This document shows, one piece after another, positions 1-7,641 of a stretch of 35,049 nucleotides of DNA (position 1 is its first letter; the number at the start of each line of letters is the position of its first letter). The DNA is from an uncultured Lachnospiraceae bacterium (GTDB taxonomy: Bacteria; Bacillota; Clostridia; Lachnospirales; Lachnospiraceae), in assembly GCA_945949085.1 (NCBI GenBank), contig CAMFDJ010000028.1:1-35049 (forward strand), given 5' to 3'. Below the pieces are notes generated by a model that saw only the letters and a program-made list of their open reading frames with translations, was not told the origin of the DNA and ran no database searches. A program made the position numbers and the translations under genes.

Positions 1-361
1 GTGTAGATGTGAACTTAACTTCAACATCACCGATCTTACCACCTGCTAAAGCATCTTCAGGATCGTTTGCTTCGTATCCAGGATAGTGATCTTTCAGACG
101 GTTAGCAAACTCGTCATTCCAGCAGTAGATGTTAAGAACTTTTCCTGTATCTTCAGGAACTACTACAGCTTCCTCTTCTTCAGCTGCAGGCTCTTCAGCT
201 TCTGCTTCCTCTTCTGCTGCAGGCTCTTCAGCTTCTGCTTCCTCTTCTGCTGCAGGTTCTTCTGCTGCAGGTGCTTCTGTTGCTTCCTTTGAGCCACATC
301 CTACTAAAAGAGATGTAACCATTGCTGTAGAAAGCAGTACACTTAATACTTTCTTTTTCAT
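1..361 (-). CDS. Sugar ABC transporter substrate-binding lipoprotein (partial, N-terminal 120 residues)
   Basis: The gene runs off the left edge, so only the first 120 codons are visible. It starts with a lipoprotein signal peptide: a Lys-rich n-region, a hydrophobic core and a lipobox ending LLVGC with Cys22 as the lipidation site. Residues about 25-65 are an acidic Ala/Glu/Pro linker made of a repeated EPAAEEEAEAE unit. The mature part then begins VLNIYCWNDEF, which resembles Clostridial family-1 extracellular solute-binding proteins for sugars. The start ATG at 361 follows a GAGGAGG ribosome binding site. It lies 93 nt downstream of the LacI-type regulator on the same strand and opposite a cellobiose phosphorylase, so uptake of cellobiose or cellodextrin is a reasonable inference. 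The substrate itself cannot be read from this fragment. Confidence 0.85.
   Translation of the reverse strand, partial: MKKKVLSVLLSTAMVTSLLVGCGSKEATEAPAAEEPAAEEEAEAEEPAAEEEAEAEEPAAEEEEAVVVPEDTGKVLNIYCWNDEFANRLKDHYPGYEANDPEDALAGGKIGDVEVKFTST
183..271 (-). repeat. 33-bp tandem repeat coding for the acidic lipoprotein linker
   Basis: Two perfect 33-bp copies (183-215 and 216-248) are followed by a partial third copy starting at 249. On the minus strand they encode 11-residue Glu/Ala/Pro units, in frame. The repeat would allow linker length to change by slippage without breaking the reading frame. Confidence 0.85.
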
Positions 362-454
362 TCTTTTTGTCCTCCTCTAAAAAATGGTTTGAAAAAGTGT
401 TGGTTAATAATACCTTGCATTTATTTGATTATCACTTGCGTGATATAAATGCCA

Positions 455-1468
455 TCATTGACATTTGGCAACTGTCTCTCCCTTTATGAGATGTCCCTCC
501 ACCATGATGGTTTCCACATCCGTCTGTTTCGGTCTCTCAATCAGAGAAATCAGTTTTTCGGCTGCCAGCATACCCAGTGTCCCGGTATCCTGTTCTACCG
601 TTGTCAGCTTCGGCTCAATCATCTTTGCCAGCGTGATGCCATCATACCCTGCAACCGAAATATCTTCCGGTATGCGAAGCCCCGCTGCTTTGATCACATT
701 GATTCCGCCATATGCGGCATAATCATCCGGAAACAGGATGCATGTCGGCGGATCCGCAAGCCTGAGCAGTTCTTCTGTTCTGACTGCTGTCATAACCGGG
801 TCTCCGTATTCCGCAGTCTTGACATATTCCTCCGGAATGTCAATGCCGTACTTCTGCATTGTCTCACGAAAACACTTGATCCTCTGTCTCGTCACTGCCG
901 AATCCAGTCCATGCACATAAGCTATCTTACGATGTCCCATCTCAATGACATATTCAAGCAGTTCCTTCTGTCCCTGGTAGTTGTCTGAAATAATACCAAT
1001 CCGATTATCGAATGCTCTATCCACTGTTACAACCGGCAGATCACTCTGTATCAGCTCTACCACCTGAGGATCTTCAAAATTCACACAGGCAATCACAACT
1101 CCGTCGAATCCTCTGTATCTGCTGTGTTCTAAGTACGACATTCTGTTGTGGCGTTTCTTGCTACAATTCAGGAAGGTGATATCATATCCCTGTTCCTCTG
1201 CTGTCGTCTTAAAGCTGTCAAGCACATGTGAGAAAAAGTTGTGTGTCAGTCCGCTTCGCGCCTCCTCTACAAATAACACTCCGATATTGTAGGTTTTATT
1301 TGTCTTAAGCGCTCTCGCAACTGAATTAGGAAAATATCCCATCTCCTTTGCTACCTGTTTGATATGTAGCTTTGTTTCCTCGCCGATGTCCTTGTGATCA
1401 TTCAAAGCCTTACTGACTGTGGCAACTGACACATGACATGCACCGGCAATATCTTTCATGGAAACCAT
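455..1468 (-). CDS. LacI-family transcriptional regulator, probably of the cellobiose locus
   Basis: A 337-residue protein of usual LacI-family length. Residues 1-25 (MVSMKDIAGACHVSVATVSK) form the helix-turn-helix, followed by the hinge region (FPNSVARAL). A periplasmic-binding-protein-like sensor domain fills the rest, with a typical C-terminal segment (GITLAKMIEPKLTTVEQD). The start at 1468 is chosen because GAGGAG lies just upstream of that ATG; a longer frame to 1492 has no ribosome binding site. It is divergent from the cellobiose phosphorylase and upstream of the binding-lipoprotein gene. The same motif, ACTTAATCGTTTTC, occurs in its own leader and in the phosphorylase leader, suggesting autoregulation and control of the phosphorylase. 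The effector sugar is not shown by the sequence. Confidence 0.9.
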   Translation of the reverse strand: MVSMKDIAGACHVSVATVSKALNDHKDIGEETKLHIKQVAKEMGYFPNSVARALKTNKTYNIGVLFVEEARSGLTHNFFSHVLDSFKTTAEEQGYDITFLNCSKKRHNRMSYLEHSRYRGFDGVVIACVNFEDPQVVELIQSDLPVVTVDRAFDNRIGIISDNYQGQKELLEYVIEMGHRKIAYVHGLDSAVTRQRIKCFRETMQKYGIDIPEEYVKTAEYGDPVMTAVRTEELLRLADPPTCILFPDDYAAYGGINVIKAAGLRIPEDISVAGYDGITLAKMIEPKLTTVEQDTGTLGMLAAEKLISLIERPKQTDVETIMVEGHLIKGETVAKCQ

Positions 1469-1499
1469 GTCTTCTCCTCCTCGGGAAAACATGAAAATT

Positions 1500-1514
1500 A
1501 CTTAATCGTTTTCG
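1500..1514 (-). promoter_or_regulatory. LacI-type operator in the regulator leader
   Basis: ACTTAATCGTTTTCG has the central CG and flanking AA/TT typical of LacI-family operators. It matches 1964-1978 in front of cellobiose phosphorylase. Its position at the predicted transcription start suggests autorepression. Confidence 0.55.
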
Positions 1515-1521
1515 CCTCTTT

Positions 1522-1550
1522 AATATACAACAGTTTGGATAGTTTGGCAA
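1522..1550 (-). promoter_or_regulatory. Sigma-A promoter of the LacI-type regulator
   Basis: Read on the minus strand, TTGCCA (1550-1545), a 17-bp spacer and TATATT (1527-1522) give a near-consensus promoter. The transcription start would fall near 1515, right at the operator-like motif at 1500-1514. Confidence 0.65.
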
Positions 1551-1903
1551 TCTTTTTTTTATTTCTTTTGTACAATTTAGATATTTTTGGTACTATTCAC
1601 CAATTTTTGCCGATCTTTTTTGAACTTTACATACATATTTTGTTCACATTTTATTCATATTCTTTCATTTTATAACCTGTCTGTCTCAAAATCAGAGTTT
1701 TTTCCACTACCTTCACACCTCCCCTCCCCAAAATACCGGCATCCTATTTGTACGGAATTCTACGCATTTCTTTGGGCAGTTTATCCTAATGCCTCCGTCA
1801 CGTTATCACATCACTTTTGTCATTTTTCGTCAATATGACCTCGTTCATTGTTTACCGCCCTGTTTTTTTATGGAAATCTTCCTTTATTTCTTATGCAAAC
1901 CGC
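1551..1903. other. Intergenic stretch without a recognisable gene
   Basis: This AT-rich, pyrimidine-rich part of the 550-nt divergent region shows no open frame with a ribosome binding site and no strong hairpin. The features that can be supported lie at its two ends: the regulator promoter and the phosphorylase promoter. Confidence 0.5.
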
Positions 1904-1932
1904 TTGCTTTTGCCTGCATGTTTGAGTATAAT
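1904..1932 (+). promoter_or_regulatory. Sigma-A promoter of cellobiose phosphorylase
   Basis: TTGCTT (1904-1909), a 17-bp spacer and a perfect TATAAT (1927-1932). The transcription start is expected near 1939, giving a leader of about 80 nt that contains the operator-like motif at 1964-1978. Confidence 0.7.
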
Positions 1933-1963
1933 CGGAATATAGATTTCACAAGTCTATGGTCTT

Positions 1964-1978
1964 ACTTAATCGTTTTCT
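1964..1978 (+). promoter_or_regulatory. LacI-type operator downstream of the phosphorylase promoter
   Basis: ACTTAATCGTTTTCT is identical over 14 bases to the site in the regulator leader. It would sit at about +25 to +39, a position suited to roadblock repression by the adjacent LacI-family protein. Confidence 0.6.
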
Positions 1979-2018
1979 AAGTTTTCGCAAATTTAAAAAA
2001 TGAAAGGACATAGAAAGT

Positions 2019-4502
2019 ATGAAATTCGGACATTTTGATGATGACAGAAGAGAATATGTCATCACCTCTCCCCAAACTCCATATCCATGGATCAACTACT
2101 TAGGAACGCAGGGCTTTTTCTCTCTGATTTCCAACACTGCAGGCGGCTATAGCTTCTATAAAGATGCACGTCTCCGTCGCATTACCCGTTATCGTTATAA
2201 TAATGTACCTATTGATATGGGCGGCCGTTATTTCTATATTAATGACAATGGCACCATTTGGAATCCGGGCTGGTCTCCCGTTAAGACAAAGCTGGATTTC
2301 TACGAATGTCGTCATGGTATGGGCTACACCATTATCACAGGTAAGAAAAATGACCTGAAAGCAGAGGTTACCTTCTTCGTTCCCCAGGACTATGACGGAG
2401 AGGTTCAGCAGTTAGTACTTACAAACGAGGGCTCCGAGGCAAAGACATTCTCCTTCTTCTCATTCGCTGAATGGTGTTTATGGGATGCACAGGATGACTG
2501 CACAAACTTCCAGAGAAACTTCTCTACCGGTCGTGTGGAAATCGACGGTTCTACTATTTACCACAAAACAGAGTACAGAGACAGACGTGATCATTTCGCA
2601 TTCTACACAGTAAATGACGAAATCGACGGCTACGATACAGACAGAGATGCATTCATCGGTCTATACAATGGATTCCACAATCCGCAGGCTGTAGAAGCCG
2701 GCAAAGCAAATAACTCTTTTGCCGATGGCTGGTCTCCGATTGCTTCCCATTACAAACAGATCACACTTGCTCCGGGTGAAACAAAAACGCTTGTATTCAT
2801 CCTTGGTTATGTTGAGATGCCTGTTGATCAGAAATTCGAAGCTGATGGCAAAACAATCAACAAAGTAAAAGCAAAAGCAATGATCGAGAAGTTCAACACC
2901 CCCGAAAAGGTTGCTGCCGGTATGGCGGATCTGAAAGCATATTGGGATAGACTTCTTGGTATCTTAAATGTTGATACACCGGACGAAAAAGTAAACCGTA
3001 TGGTTAATATCTGGAACCAGTATCAGTGTATGGTTACCTTCAACCTTTCACGCTCCGCATCTTACTTCGAGTCAGGTATCGGTCGTGGTATGGGATTCCG
3101 TGATTCTAACCAGGACGTTCTCGGATTTGTTCATCAGATTCCGGATCGTGCAAGAGAAAGAATTATCGACATCGCTTCCACACAGTTCCCGGATGGCGGA
3201 TGCTATCATCAGTACCAGCCTCTTACAAAGAAGGGTAACGCAGACATCGGTGGTGACTTCTCAGACGATCCATTATGGTTGATTCTATCTGTTTCCGCAT
3301 ACATCAAAGAAACAGGTGACTGGACAATTCTGGATGAAATGGTTCCTTACGATAACGATATGTCAATTGCCCAGACAATGCTTGAGCATTTGAAGGTTTC
3401 TTTCTACCACATTGTAAACAACCTTGGACCTCACGGTCTTCCGCTTGCAATGCGTGCTGACTGGAACGATTGCATCAATCTTTCCTGCTTCTCTGACACA
3501 CCGGGCGAAAGCTTCCAGACTTACACAAATCCTAAGTTTGCTGCAGAAGGCGGTTACTCAAAGGTTGCTGAATCAGTTATGGTTGCTACCCTCTTCACTT
3601 ATGTAGGACCAAATTACGTTGCTATCTTAAATCACCTTGGCAAGACAGAAGAAGCTGCTGCCGCTCAGGCTGAAATCGATAAGATGAAAGCAAGCGTTAT
3701 GGAATCTGCCTGGGACGGAGATTGGTTCCTCAGAGCATACGATGCGAACGGTGAAAAGATGGGATCCAAAGAATGCGAGGAAGGTCAGATCTTCATCGAG
3801 CCGCAGGGATTTGCTATCATGTCTGAAATCGGCAAAGATCAGGGATGCGATATGAAGACGCTTGCAGCAATCGATGAGAGATTAAATACACAGCATGGTC
3901 TTGTACTGAACAACCCTGCATTCACAAAATACTACGTACAGTACGGCGAAATTTCTACCTATCCGGGCGGATACAAAGAAAATGCCGGTATCTTTACACA
4001 CAACAATGCATGGATTATCTGTGCAGCTGCTTATGCAGGACAAGGTGATCAGGCATTTAAATACTACTCAGAAATCGCTCCGGCATTTACAGAGGAAACT
4101 TCTGATCTTCATAAGACAGAGCCTTATGTATACGGTCAGATGATTGGCGGTAAAGACGCAGGTTCCGATATCGGGCAGACAGGAAAGAACTTTGGTCAGG
4201 GCAAGAACTCTTGGCTGACAGGTACAGCAGCTTGGAACATGGTTGCCATTTCACAGTACATTCTGGGTATCGCTGCAGACTTTGACGGTCTTAGAATTGA
4301 TCCTTCCATCCCGGCTGCATGGGACGGTTTAACAGCCCAGAGAGAATTCCGTGGTGCCACCTACAACATTAAGGTATCTAACCCTGATCATATATGCAAA
4401 GGCATCAAGAGCGTAACTGTTGACGGTGCTGCAATCGAAGGCAACATCCTTCCTGCATTCGGCGATGGCAAGGCTCATGACGTAGAAGTTGTGATGGGCT
4501 AA
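2019..4502 (+). CDS. Cellobiose phosphorylase (GH94)
   Basis: An 827-residue protein of normal GH94 length. The family enzyme splits cellobiose with inorganic phosphate into alpha-glucose-1-phosphate and glucose in the cytoplasm, saving one ATP relative to hydrolysis. The N-terminus ([17 protein letters not shown]) and the beta-sandwich region to about residue 290 are followed by the alpha/alpha-barrel. The motif RADWNDC at 479-485 contains the Asp region that carries the catalytic acid in this family. [17 protein letters not shown] at about 350-366 lines the sugar-binding site. Chitobiose phosphorylases share the fold, but the DWNDC surroundings and the transporter/LacI context favour cellobiose. 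The gene has its own promoter and operator-like site and ends at a strong terminator. Confidence 0.93.
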   Translation: MKFGHFDDDRREYVITSPQTPYPWINYLGTQGFFSLISNTAGGYSFYKDARLRRITRYRYNNVPIDMGGRYFYINDNGTIWNPGWSPVKTKLDFYECRHGMGYTIITGKKNDLKAEVTFFVPQDYDGEVQQLVLTNEGSEAKTFSFFSFAEWCLWDAQDDCTNFQRNFSTGRVEIDGSTIYHKTEYRDRRDHFAFYTVNDEIDGYDTDRDAFIGLYNGFHNPQAVEAGKANNSFADGWSPIASHYKQITLAPGETKTLVFILGYVEMPVDQKFEADGKTINKVKAKAMIEKFNTPEKVAAGMADLKAYWDRLLGILNVDTPDEKVNRMVNIWNQYQCMVTFNLSRSASYFESGIGRGMGFRDSNQDVLGFVHQIPDRARERIIDIASTQFPDGGCYHQYQPLTKKGNADIGGDFSDDPLWLILSVSAYIKETGDWTILDEMVPYDNDMSIAQTMLEHLKVSFYHIVNNLGPHGLPLAMRADWNDCINLSCFSDTPGESFQTYTNPKFAAEGGYSKVAESVMVATLFTYVGPNYVAILNHLGKTEEAAAAQAEIDKMKASVMESAWDGDWFLRAYDANGEKMGSKECEEGQIFIEPQGFAIMSEIGKDQGCDMKTLAAIDERLNTQHGLVLNNPAFTKYYVQYGEISTYPGGYKENAGIFTHNNAWIICAAAYAGQGDQAFKYYSEIAPAFTEETSDLHKTEPYVYGQMIGGKDAGSDIGQTGKNFGQGKNSWLTGTAAWNMVAISQYILGIAADFDGLRIDPSIPAAWDGLTAQREFRGATYNIKVSNPDHICKGIKSVTVDGAAIEGNILPAFGDGKAHDVEVVMG

Positions 4503-4540
4503 TCCGTAAGCAAAAAGAAATAAGTTTTTACACAATAACC

Positions 4541-4582
4541 AAAGCCCATGGTTCGATTGAATCATGGGCTTTCTTTTTTTTA
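4541..4582 (+). terminator. Terminator of cellobiose phosphorylase
   Basis: A perfect 10-bp stem (AAAGCCCATG, 4541-4550, with 4563-4572), a 12-nt loop and a T-rich run from 4573. It is followed by the convergent cardiolipin synthase gene. No T-tract is present on the minus side. Confidence 0.9.
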
Positions 4583-4631
4583 ATATTTCTGTTTGCAACA
4601 ATAGACAAATAGACACAACGGATTCCCAACC

Positions 4632-6263
4632 CTAAACAAGCGGTCCGAACAAGCGTCCTACCGACCCGACTATCTTATACGGCAATGGCAGATCCACGCA
4701 GAATTGCATATCAATCTTTCTGCACTTTTCAAGCGTCCGCTGGAAGTCTGCTTCCACATCACTGATGACCGGATTTTTATAGATATAGGTCGCACATTCA
4801 AAATGCTCGTATAAGCTTCTGAAATCCATATTGATGGTTCCTACAATCGCCTTTTCATCGTCCGCAATCATTTCCTTTGCATGTACAAAGCCGGGCATGT
4901 ACTCGTAAATCTGGACTCCTGCCTCAAGCAGTCTCGGATAATGCGACCTGCTGATTGCAAAGATGATTTTTTTGTCCGGAATATGCGGCATGATCAGCTT
5001 GACATCCACACCGCGCCTTGCCGCAAAGCAAAGTGCCGTGATCAGCTCATTATCCGGAATCAGATACGGTGTTGTGATATGAACATATCTCTCAGCTCTG
5101 CTGATCACATCCAAAAAGACTTCCTGGGCAATATCCAGCCTGTTGGTCGGATCATCATTGTACGGAATCACATAGCCGTATTCCTCTTTTGCAAATTCGG
5201 TAAAGCTTCCCTGTGGCAGCAAATATTTTTCATAATCCTCAGAACCCGTTTCCGTCATATTCCACATCTGCAAAAACATAATGGTAAAACTCCGTACCGC
5301 TTCCCCCTCCAGCCTGACTGCAGTATCCTTCCAATGTCCAAAACGCACCTTGCGGTTCATATATTCATCTGCGAGGTTAATGCCGCCGTTATAGGCCACT
5401 TTGCCATCTATTACTAGGATTTTGCGGTGATCCCTGTTATTCTGCGAGGTAGAAAGAATCGGTCTGATCGGTGCAAACATTTTTGCCTTCAGTCCGAAAC
5501 TGCCCAGATATTTCGGATAGTGAAACGGAAGCTGTGTCAAGCCACACATACCATCATACATGATACGCACCTCTACCCCCGCCGCAGCACGCTCCTTAAG
5601 CACCTCCAGAATACCGTTCCAGACTTCTCCGTCATTGATGATAAAGTATTCCAGAAAAATGAATTTCTCTGCTTTTTTCAAATCCTCGATGAGATCTTCA
5701 TATTTTTCCTCACCCAGCGAATAAAAAGTCACTTTGGTATGATCATAAGTCGGAAAATGGTTCTGATGCCTGATATAATGCGACAGACTCTTCAGTCCGC
5801 CTGTTTCCCTGTCGATCTTCTCCTGCACGCGCGGCTCGGTATTCACATAGCCCTCCGTTTCCGCAATGCGCCTGTCAAGTTTCTTCTGCAACCCTCTGTT
5901 TCCCGGATTGATCGCAACAAACAGATAGAGTGCAATACCAAAGACCGGAAACGCACAGATCAAAATCGCCCAGGTCAGTTTGAAGGCAGGATTTTCATCG
6001 CTGTTTACAATATAAATCAGCCCACACAATCCTAAAATACTGAACAGGTAACTGATCTGCGGAATGTTTCGAAACCAGAAAAACATGGCAAACAGGCAAA
6101 AAATCTGCGCAAGTGCCAAAAGTGCAGTCACCACAGTCCTACTGAAAACAAACATAAAAAGGATACTTTTACCTTTATCCTTTACACGCTTTGTTTTCTG
6201 CCTGATCGTATGTAGTTTTTCGCTTTCCAAAGTGGATTCCTGCTTCATCTTATTCTCTTCCAT
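4632..6263 (-). CDS. cls: Cardiolipin synthase (phospholipase D type)
   Basis: A 543-residue membrane protein. It joins two phosphatidylglycerol molecules into cardiolipin and glycerol. Three hydrophobic segments lie at roughly residues 35-62, 70-88 and 97-118, as in ClsA-type enzymes with their N-terminal PLDc_N region. Two HKD motifs mark the phospholipase D domains: H279-R-K281 with D286, inside DHRKILVIDGK, and H461-A-K463, inside VHAKEMIADDEKAIVGT. NGG-INLADEY and T-INMDFRS follow each motif as expected. The start at 6263 is supported by AGAGG 8 nt upstream. It stands alone, convergent with cellobiose phosphorylase and divergent from a MerR gene. Confidence 0.93.
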   Translation of the reverse strand: MEENKMKQESTLESEKLHTIRQKTKRVKDKGKSILFMFVFSRTVVTALLALAQIFCLFAMFFWFRNIPQISYLFSILGLCGLIYIVNSDENPAFKLTWAILICAFPVFGIALYLFVAINPGNRGLQKKLDRRIAETEGYVNTEPRVQEKIDRETGGLKSLSHYIRHQNHFPTYDHTKVTFYSLGEEKYEDLIEDLKKAEKFIFLEYFIINDGEVWNGILEVLKERAAAGVEVRIMYDGMCGLTQLPFHYPKYLGSFGLKAKMFAPIRPILSTSQNNRDHRKILVIDGKVAYNGGINLADEYMNRKVRFGHWKDTAVRLEGEAVRSFTIMFLQMWNMTETGSEDYEKYLLPQGSFTEFAKEEYGYVIPYNDDPTNRLDIAQEVFLDVISRAERYVHITTPYLIPDNELITALCFAARRGVDVKLIMPHIPDKKIIFAISRSHYPRLLEAGVQIYEYMPGFVHAKEMIADDEKAIVGTINMDFRSLYEHFECATYIYKNPVISDVEADFQRTLEKCRKIDMQFCVDLPLPYKIVGSVGRLFGPLV

Positions 6264-6310
6264 CCTACACGCCTCTTTTCACAACATGCATCAACTCTGT
6301 TTAAGAATAT

Positions 6311-6316
6311 ATTGTA
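6311..6316 (-). promoter_or_regulatory. Probable extended -10 promoter of cls
   Basis: Read on the minus strand, TGGTACAAT combines a TGn extension with TACAAT (6316-6311), about 50 nt before the cls start. The -35 region is poor (TGGCAA at 17 bp). An upstream A-rich pentamer run (ATAAA repeats, 6339-6361) could act as an UP element. Confidence 0.4.
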
Positions 6317-6391
6317 CCATTATCACTATTTTTTTGCCATTTTATTTTATTTTATTTTATGTTTTTTTAATATTGTTGTTTCTGCCGTTTC

Positions 6392-6422
6392 ATGTCATAC
6401 TGTAATCAATAGTATCTATGAT
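6392..6422 (+). promoter_or_regulatory. MerR-type promoter with 19-bp spacer and operator
   Basis: ATGTCA (6392-6397) and TATGAT (6417-6422) are separated by 19 bp instead of 17. The spacer region contains the inverted repeat ATACT-N9-AGTAT (6397-6415). A stretched spacer holding a dyad is the hallmark of MerR-controlled promoters, so the downstream MerR gene is probably autoregulated. Confidence 0.6.
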
Positions 6423-6453
6423 ATAAAACCAAAGAAAACAAATGAGGCTGCAT

Positions 6454-7236
6454 ATGAAGGGGTATTTATCAATCGGTCAAGTTGCCAAGCTAAAAAATGT
6501 CAGTATCAAATCGCTCCGCTATTATGATGAAATCGGTGTATTAAAACCCGCCTACATCAACGAACAGACGAACTATCGCTATTACAAGGAAGAACAGCTT
6601 TTTCTTTTAGATGCGATTGTTCTCTGCATAGAACTTGGTATCCCTCTGCGCGATTTCCACAACTATCAGGATAAAAACGGCAGCCTGCAAATTCAAAAAC
6701 TCTTATTTGACGGCAAATCGCTTGCTGAACAACGTATCATCACCATGCGCAATTGCATTGATCAGCTTCAGAGCACACTTGCGCGGCTCGATCTGTCAGA
6801 TGCACCTGCATTTCCGAAAAAGCACATTGAAAAACGTGGTATCCTGACAATTCCTTTTGACGAGGTCACATCCTCCACGCGCTACAATCATATGCTTTTA
6901 TCTTTGTTTGTCGGCGCACAGCGAAGCGGCATCACTGCCACCTATCCTTCCGGACTGCTCTATGAATGGCACAGCGGACAGGTAGAGCGCTATGTTTTCG
7001 TGCACGCCACCCTCCCGGCAGATATGCCTGCGCCAGGCAACTTCCGCTATCTTCCGGAAGCCTACTATTATTATATGCAGAGCGATACCCACCATATTGA
7101 TGACGGTAGCGAAATTTTTGCTTCTGTTTTGGCAGGAAGAGAAAAGGATCATTTTCTTCTGATTGAAACTGATATTCTGGAAAAGGATTTGTCAAAAGGC
7201 GGAAAGAATTTGGAATTGCAGCTTCTTGTGCTGTAG
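6454..7236 (+). CDS. MerR-family regulator with C-terminal effector-binding domain
   Basis: A 260-residue protein. The MerR winged helix occupies residues 1-70: YLSIGQVAKLKNVSIKSLRYYDEIGVLKP, then a wing with NYRYYKEEQL. A coiled-coil dimerisation helix follows at about 75-110. The C-terminal 150 residues are compatible with a GyrI-like or BmrR-like ligand-binding fold, as in multidrug-sensing MerR proteins, but I see no diagnostic motif. The start at 6454 is preferred because GAGG lies 6 nt upstream; an ATG at 6442 lacks a ribosome binding site. No transporter sits next to it, so the target may be itself or a distant gene. Confidence 0.85.
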   Translation: MKGYLSIGQVAKLKNVSIKSLRYYDEIGVLKPAYINEQTNYRYYKEEQLFLLDAIVLCIELGIPLRDFHNYQDKNGSLQIQKLLFDGKSLAEQRIITMRNCIDQLQSTLARLDLSDAPAFPKKHIEKRGILTIPFDEVTSSTRYNHMLLSLFVGAQRSGITATYPSGLLYEWHSGQVERYVFVHATLPADMPAPGNFRYLPEAYYYYMQSDTHHIDDGSEIFASVLAGREKDHFLLIETDILEKDLSKGGKNLELQLLVL

Positions 7237-7255
7237 GGTCTGCAAGGCAAGTACC

Positions 7256-7350
7256 ACAGCGATAGAACACGCTTTGCGAGTTCTATCAGCTGATTAACGG
7301 TCGTTAAATGCAATTATGCAAGCATATTGCATTTTCCTCGTCGTTATAAC
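7256..7350 (+). repeat. Structured repeat element, copy A (95 nt)
   Basis: One of three near-identical copies (others at 31084-31178 and 32237-32330). Hairpin 1 pairs CAGCGATAGAAC (7257-7268) with GTTCTATC-a-GCTG, with an inner CGC/GCG. Hairpin 2 pairs AAATGCAATTATGC with GCATATTGCATTT. The copy ends in the palindrome GTTATAAC and abuts a terminator. It lies between a MerR gene and tRNA-Arg. Confidence 0.85.
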
Positions 7351-7351
7351 A

Positions 7352-7386
7352 AAAAGCACCCTGACAATTCAGAGTGCTTTTCGTTT
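7352..7386. terminator. Bidirectional terminator between MerR gene and tRNA-Arg
   Basis: AAAGCAC-c-CTG pairs with CAG-a-GTGCTTT around a 6-nt loop. T-runs flank both sides, so it can end the MerR transcript on the plus strand and the tRNA transcript on the minus strand. Confidence 0.85.
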
Positions 7387-7412
7387 TCCTTGCTATTACA
7401 AGGTTTTTGAAG

Positions 7413-7486
7413 CGTGCGTGAAAGGATTCGAACCCTCGACCTTTTGGTCCGTAGCCAAACGCTCTATCCAGCTGAGCTACACGCAC
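7413..7486 (-). tRNA. tRNA-Arg (anticodon ACG)
   Basis: A complete 74-nt cloverleaf. The acceptor is GTGCGTG/CACGCAC, the D-arm GCTC/GAGC, and the anticodon stem TTTGG/CCAAA with loop CTACGGA, giving anticodon ACG (read as ICG for CGU/CGC/CGA). The T-arm GAGGG/CCTTT has GU pairs around TTCGAAT. CCA is not encoded. A consensus promoter lies 30 nt upstream and a terminator 27 nt downstream. Confidence 0.97.
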
Positions 7487-7515
7487 ATTTGTTATCGCTT
7501 CCGACAACATTAGAT

Positions 7516-7549
7516 ATTATATAGGCTATTGACGTTATTGTCAATAGCC
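7516..7549 (-). promoter_or_regulatory. Perfect consensus promoter of tRNA-Arg inside an inverted repeat
   Basis: On the minus strand TTGACA (7544-7539), 17 bp, TATAAT (7521-7516): both hexamers match consensus exactly. The -35 box and spacer coincide with the perfect inverted repeat GGCTATTGAC (7524-7533) and GTCAATAGCC (7540-7549). Confidence 0.85.
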
Positions 7550-7641
7550 TTTTCCTGTTTTCTGATCTTTTTTGTGTCGGTCTATTTTGTGTCCACCGGT
7601 AAACCGGAATTGTCACATAACATTCTGATCCCGCATCAGGA

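Noticed and set aside
86..380. Cys/Phe-rich and Ser/Ala-rich plus-strand frames at the left edge
   Set aside because: They are complements of the 33-bp repeat that codes for the acidic lipoprotein linker.
449..988. Plus-strand open frame of 179 codons
   Set aside because: It lies antisense to the LacI-type regulator, has no ribosome binding site and no recognisable domain, and is explained by the codon use of the real gene.
7256..7350. Structured repeat as an intact transposon or IS
   Set aside because: It has no terminal inverted repeats that pair with each other, no transposase and no visible target-site duplication.
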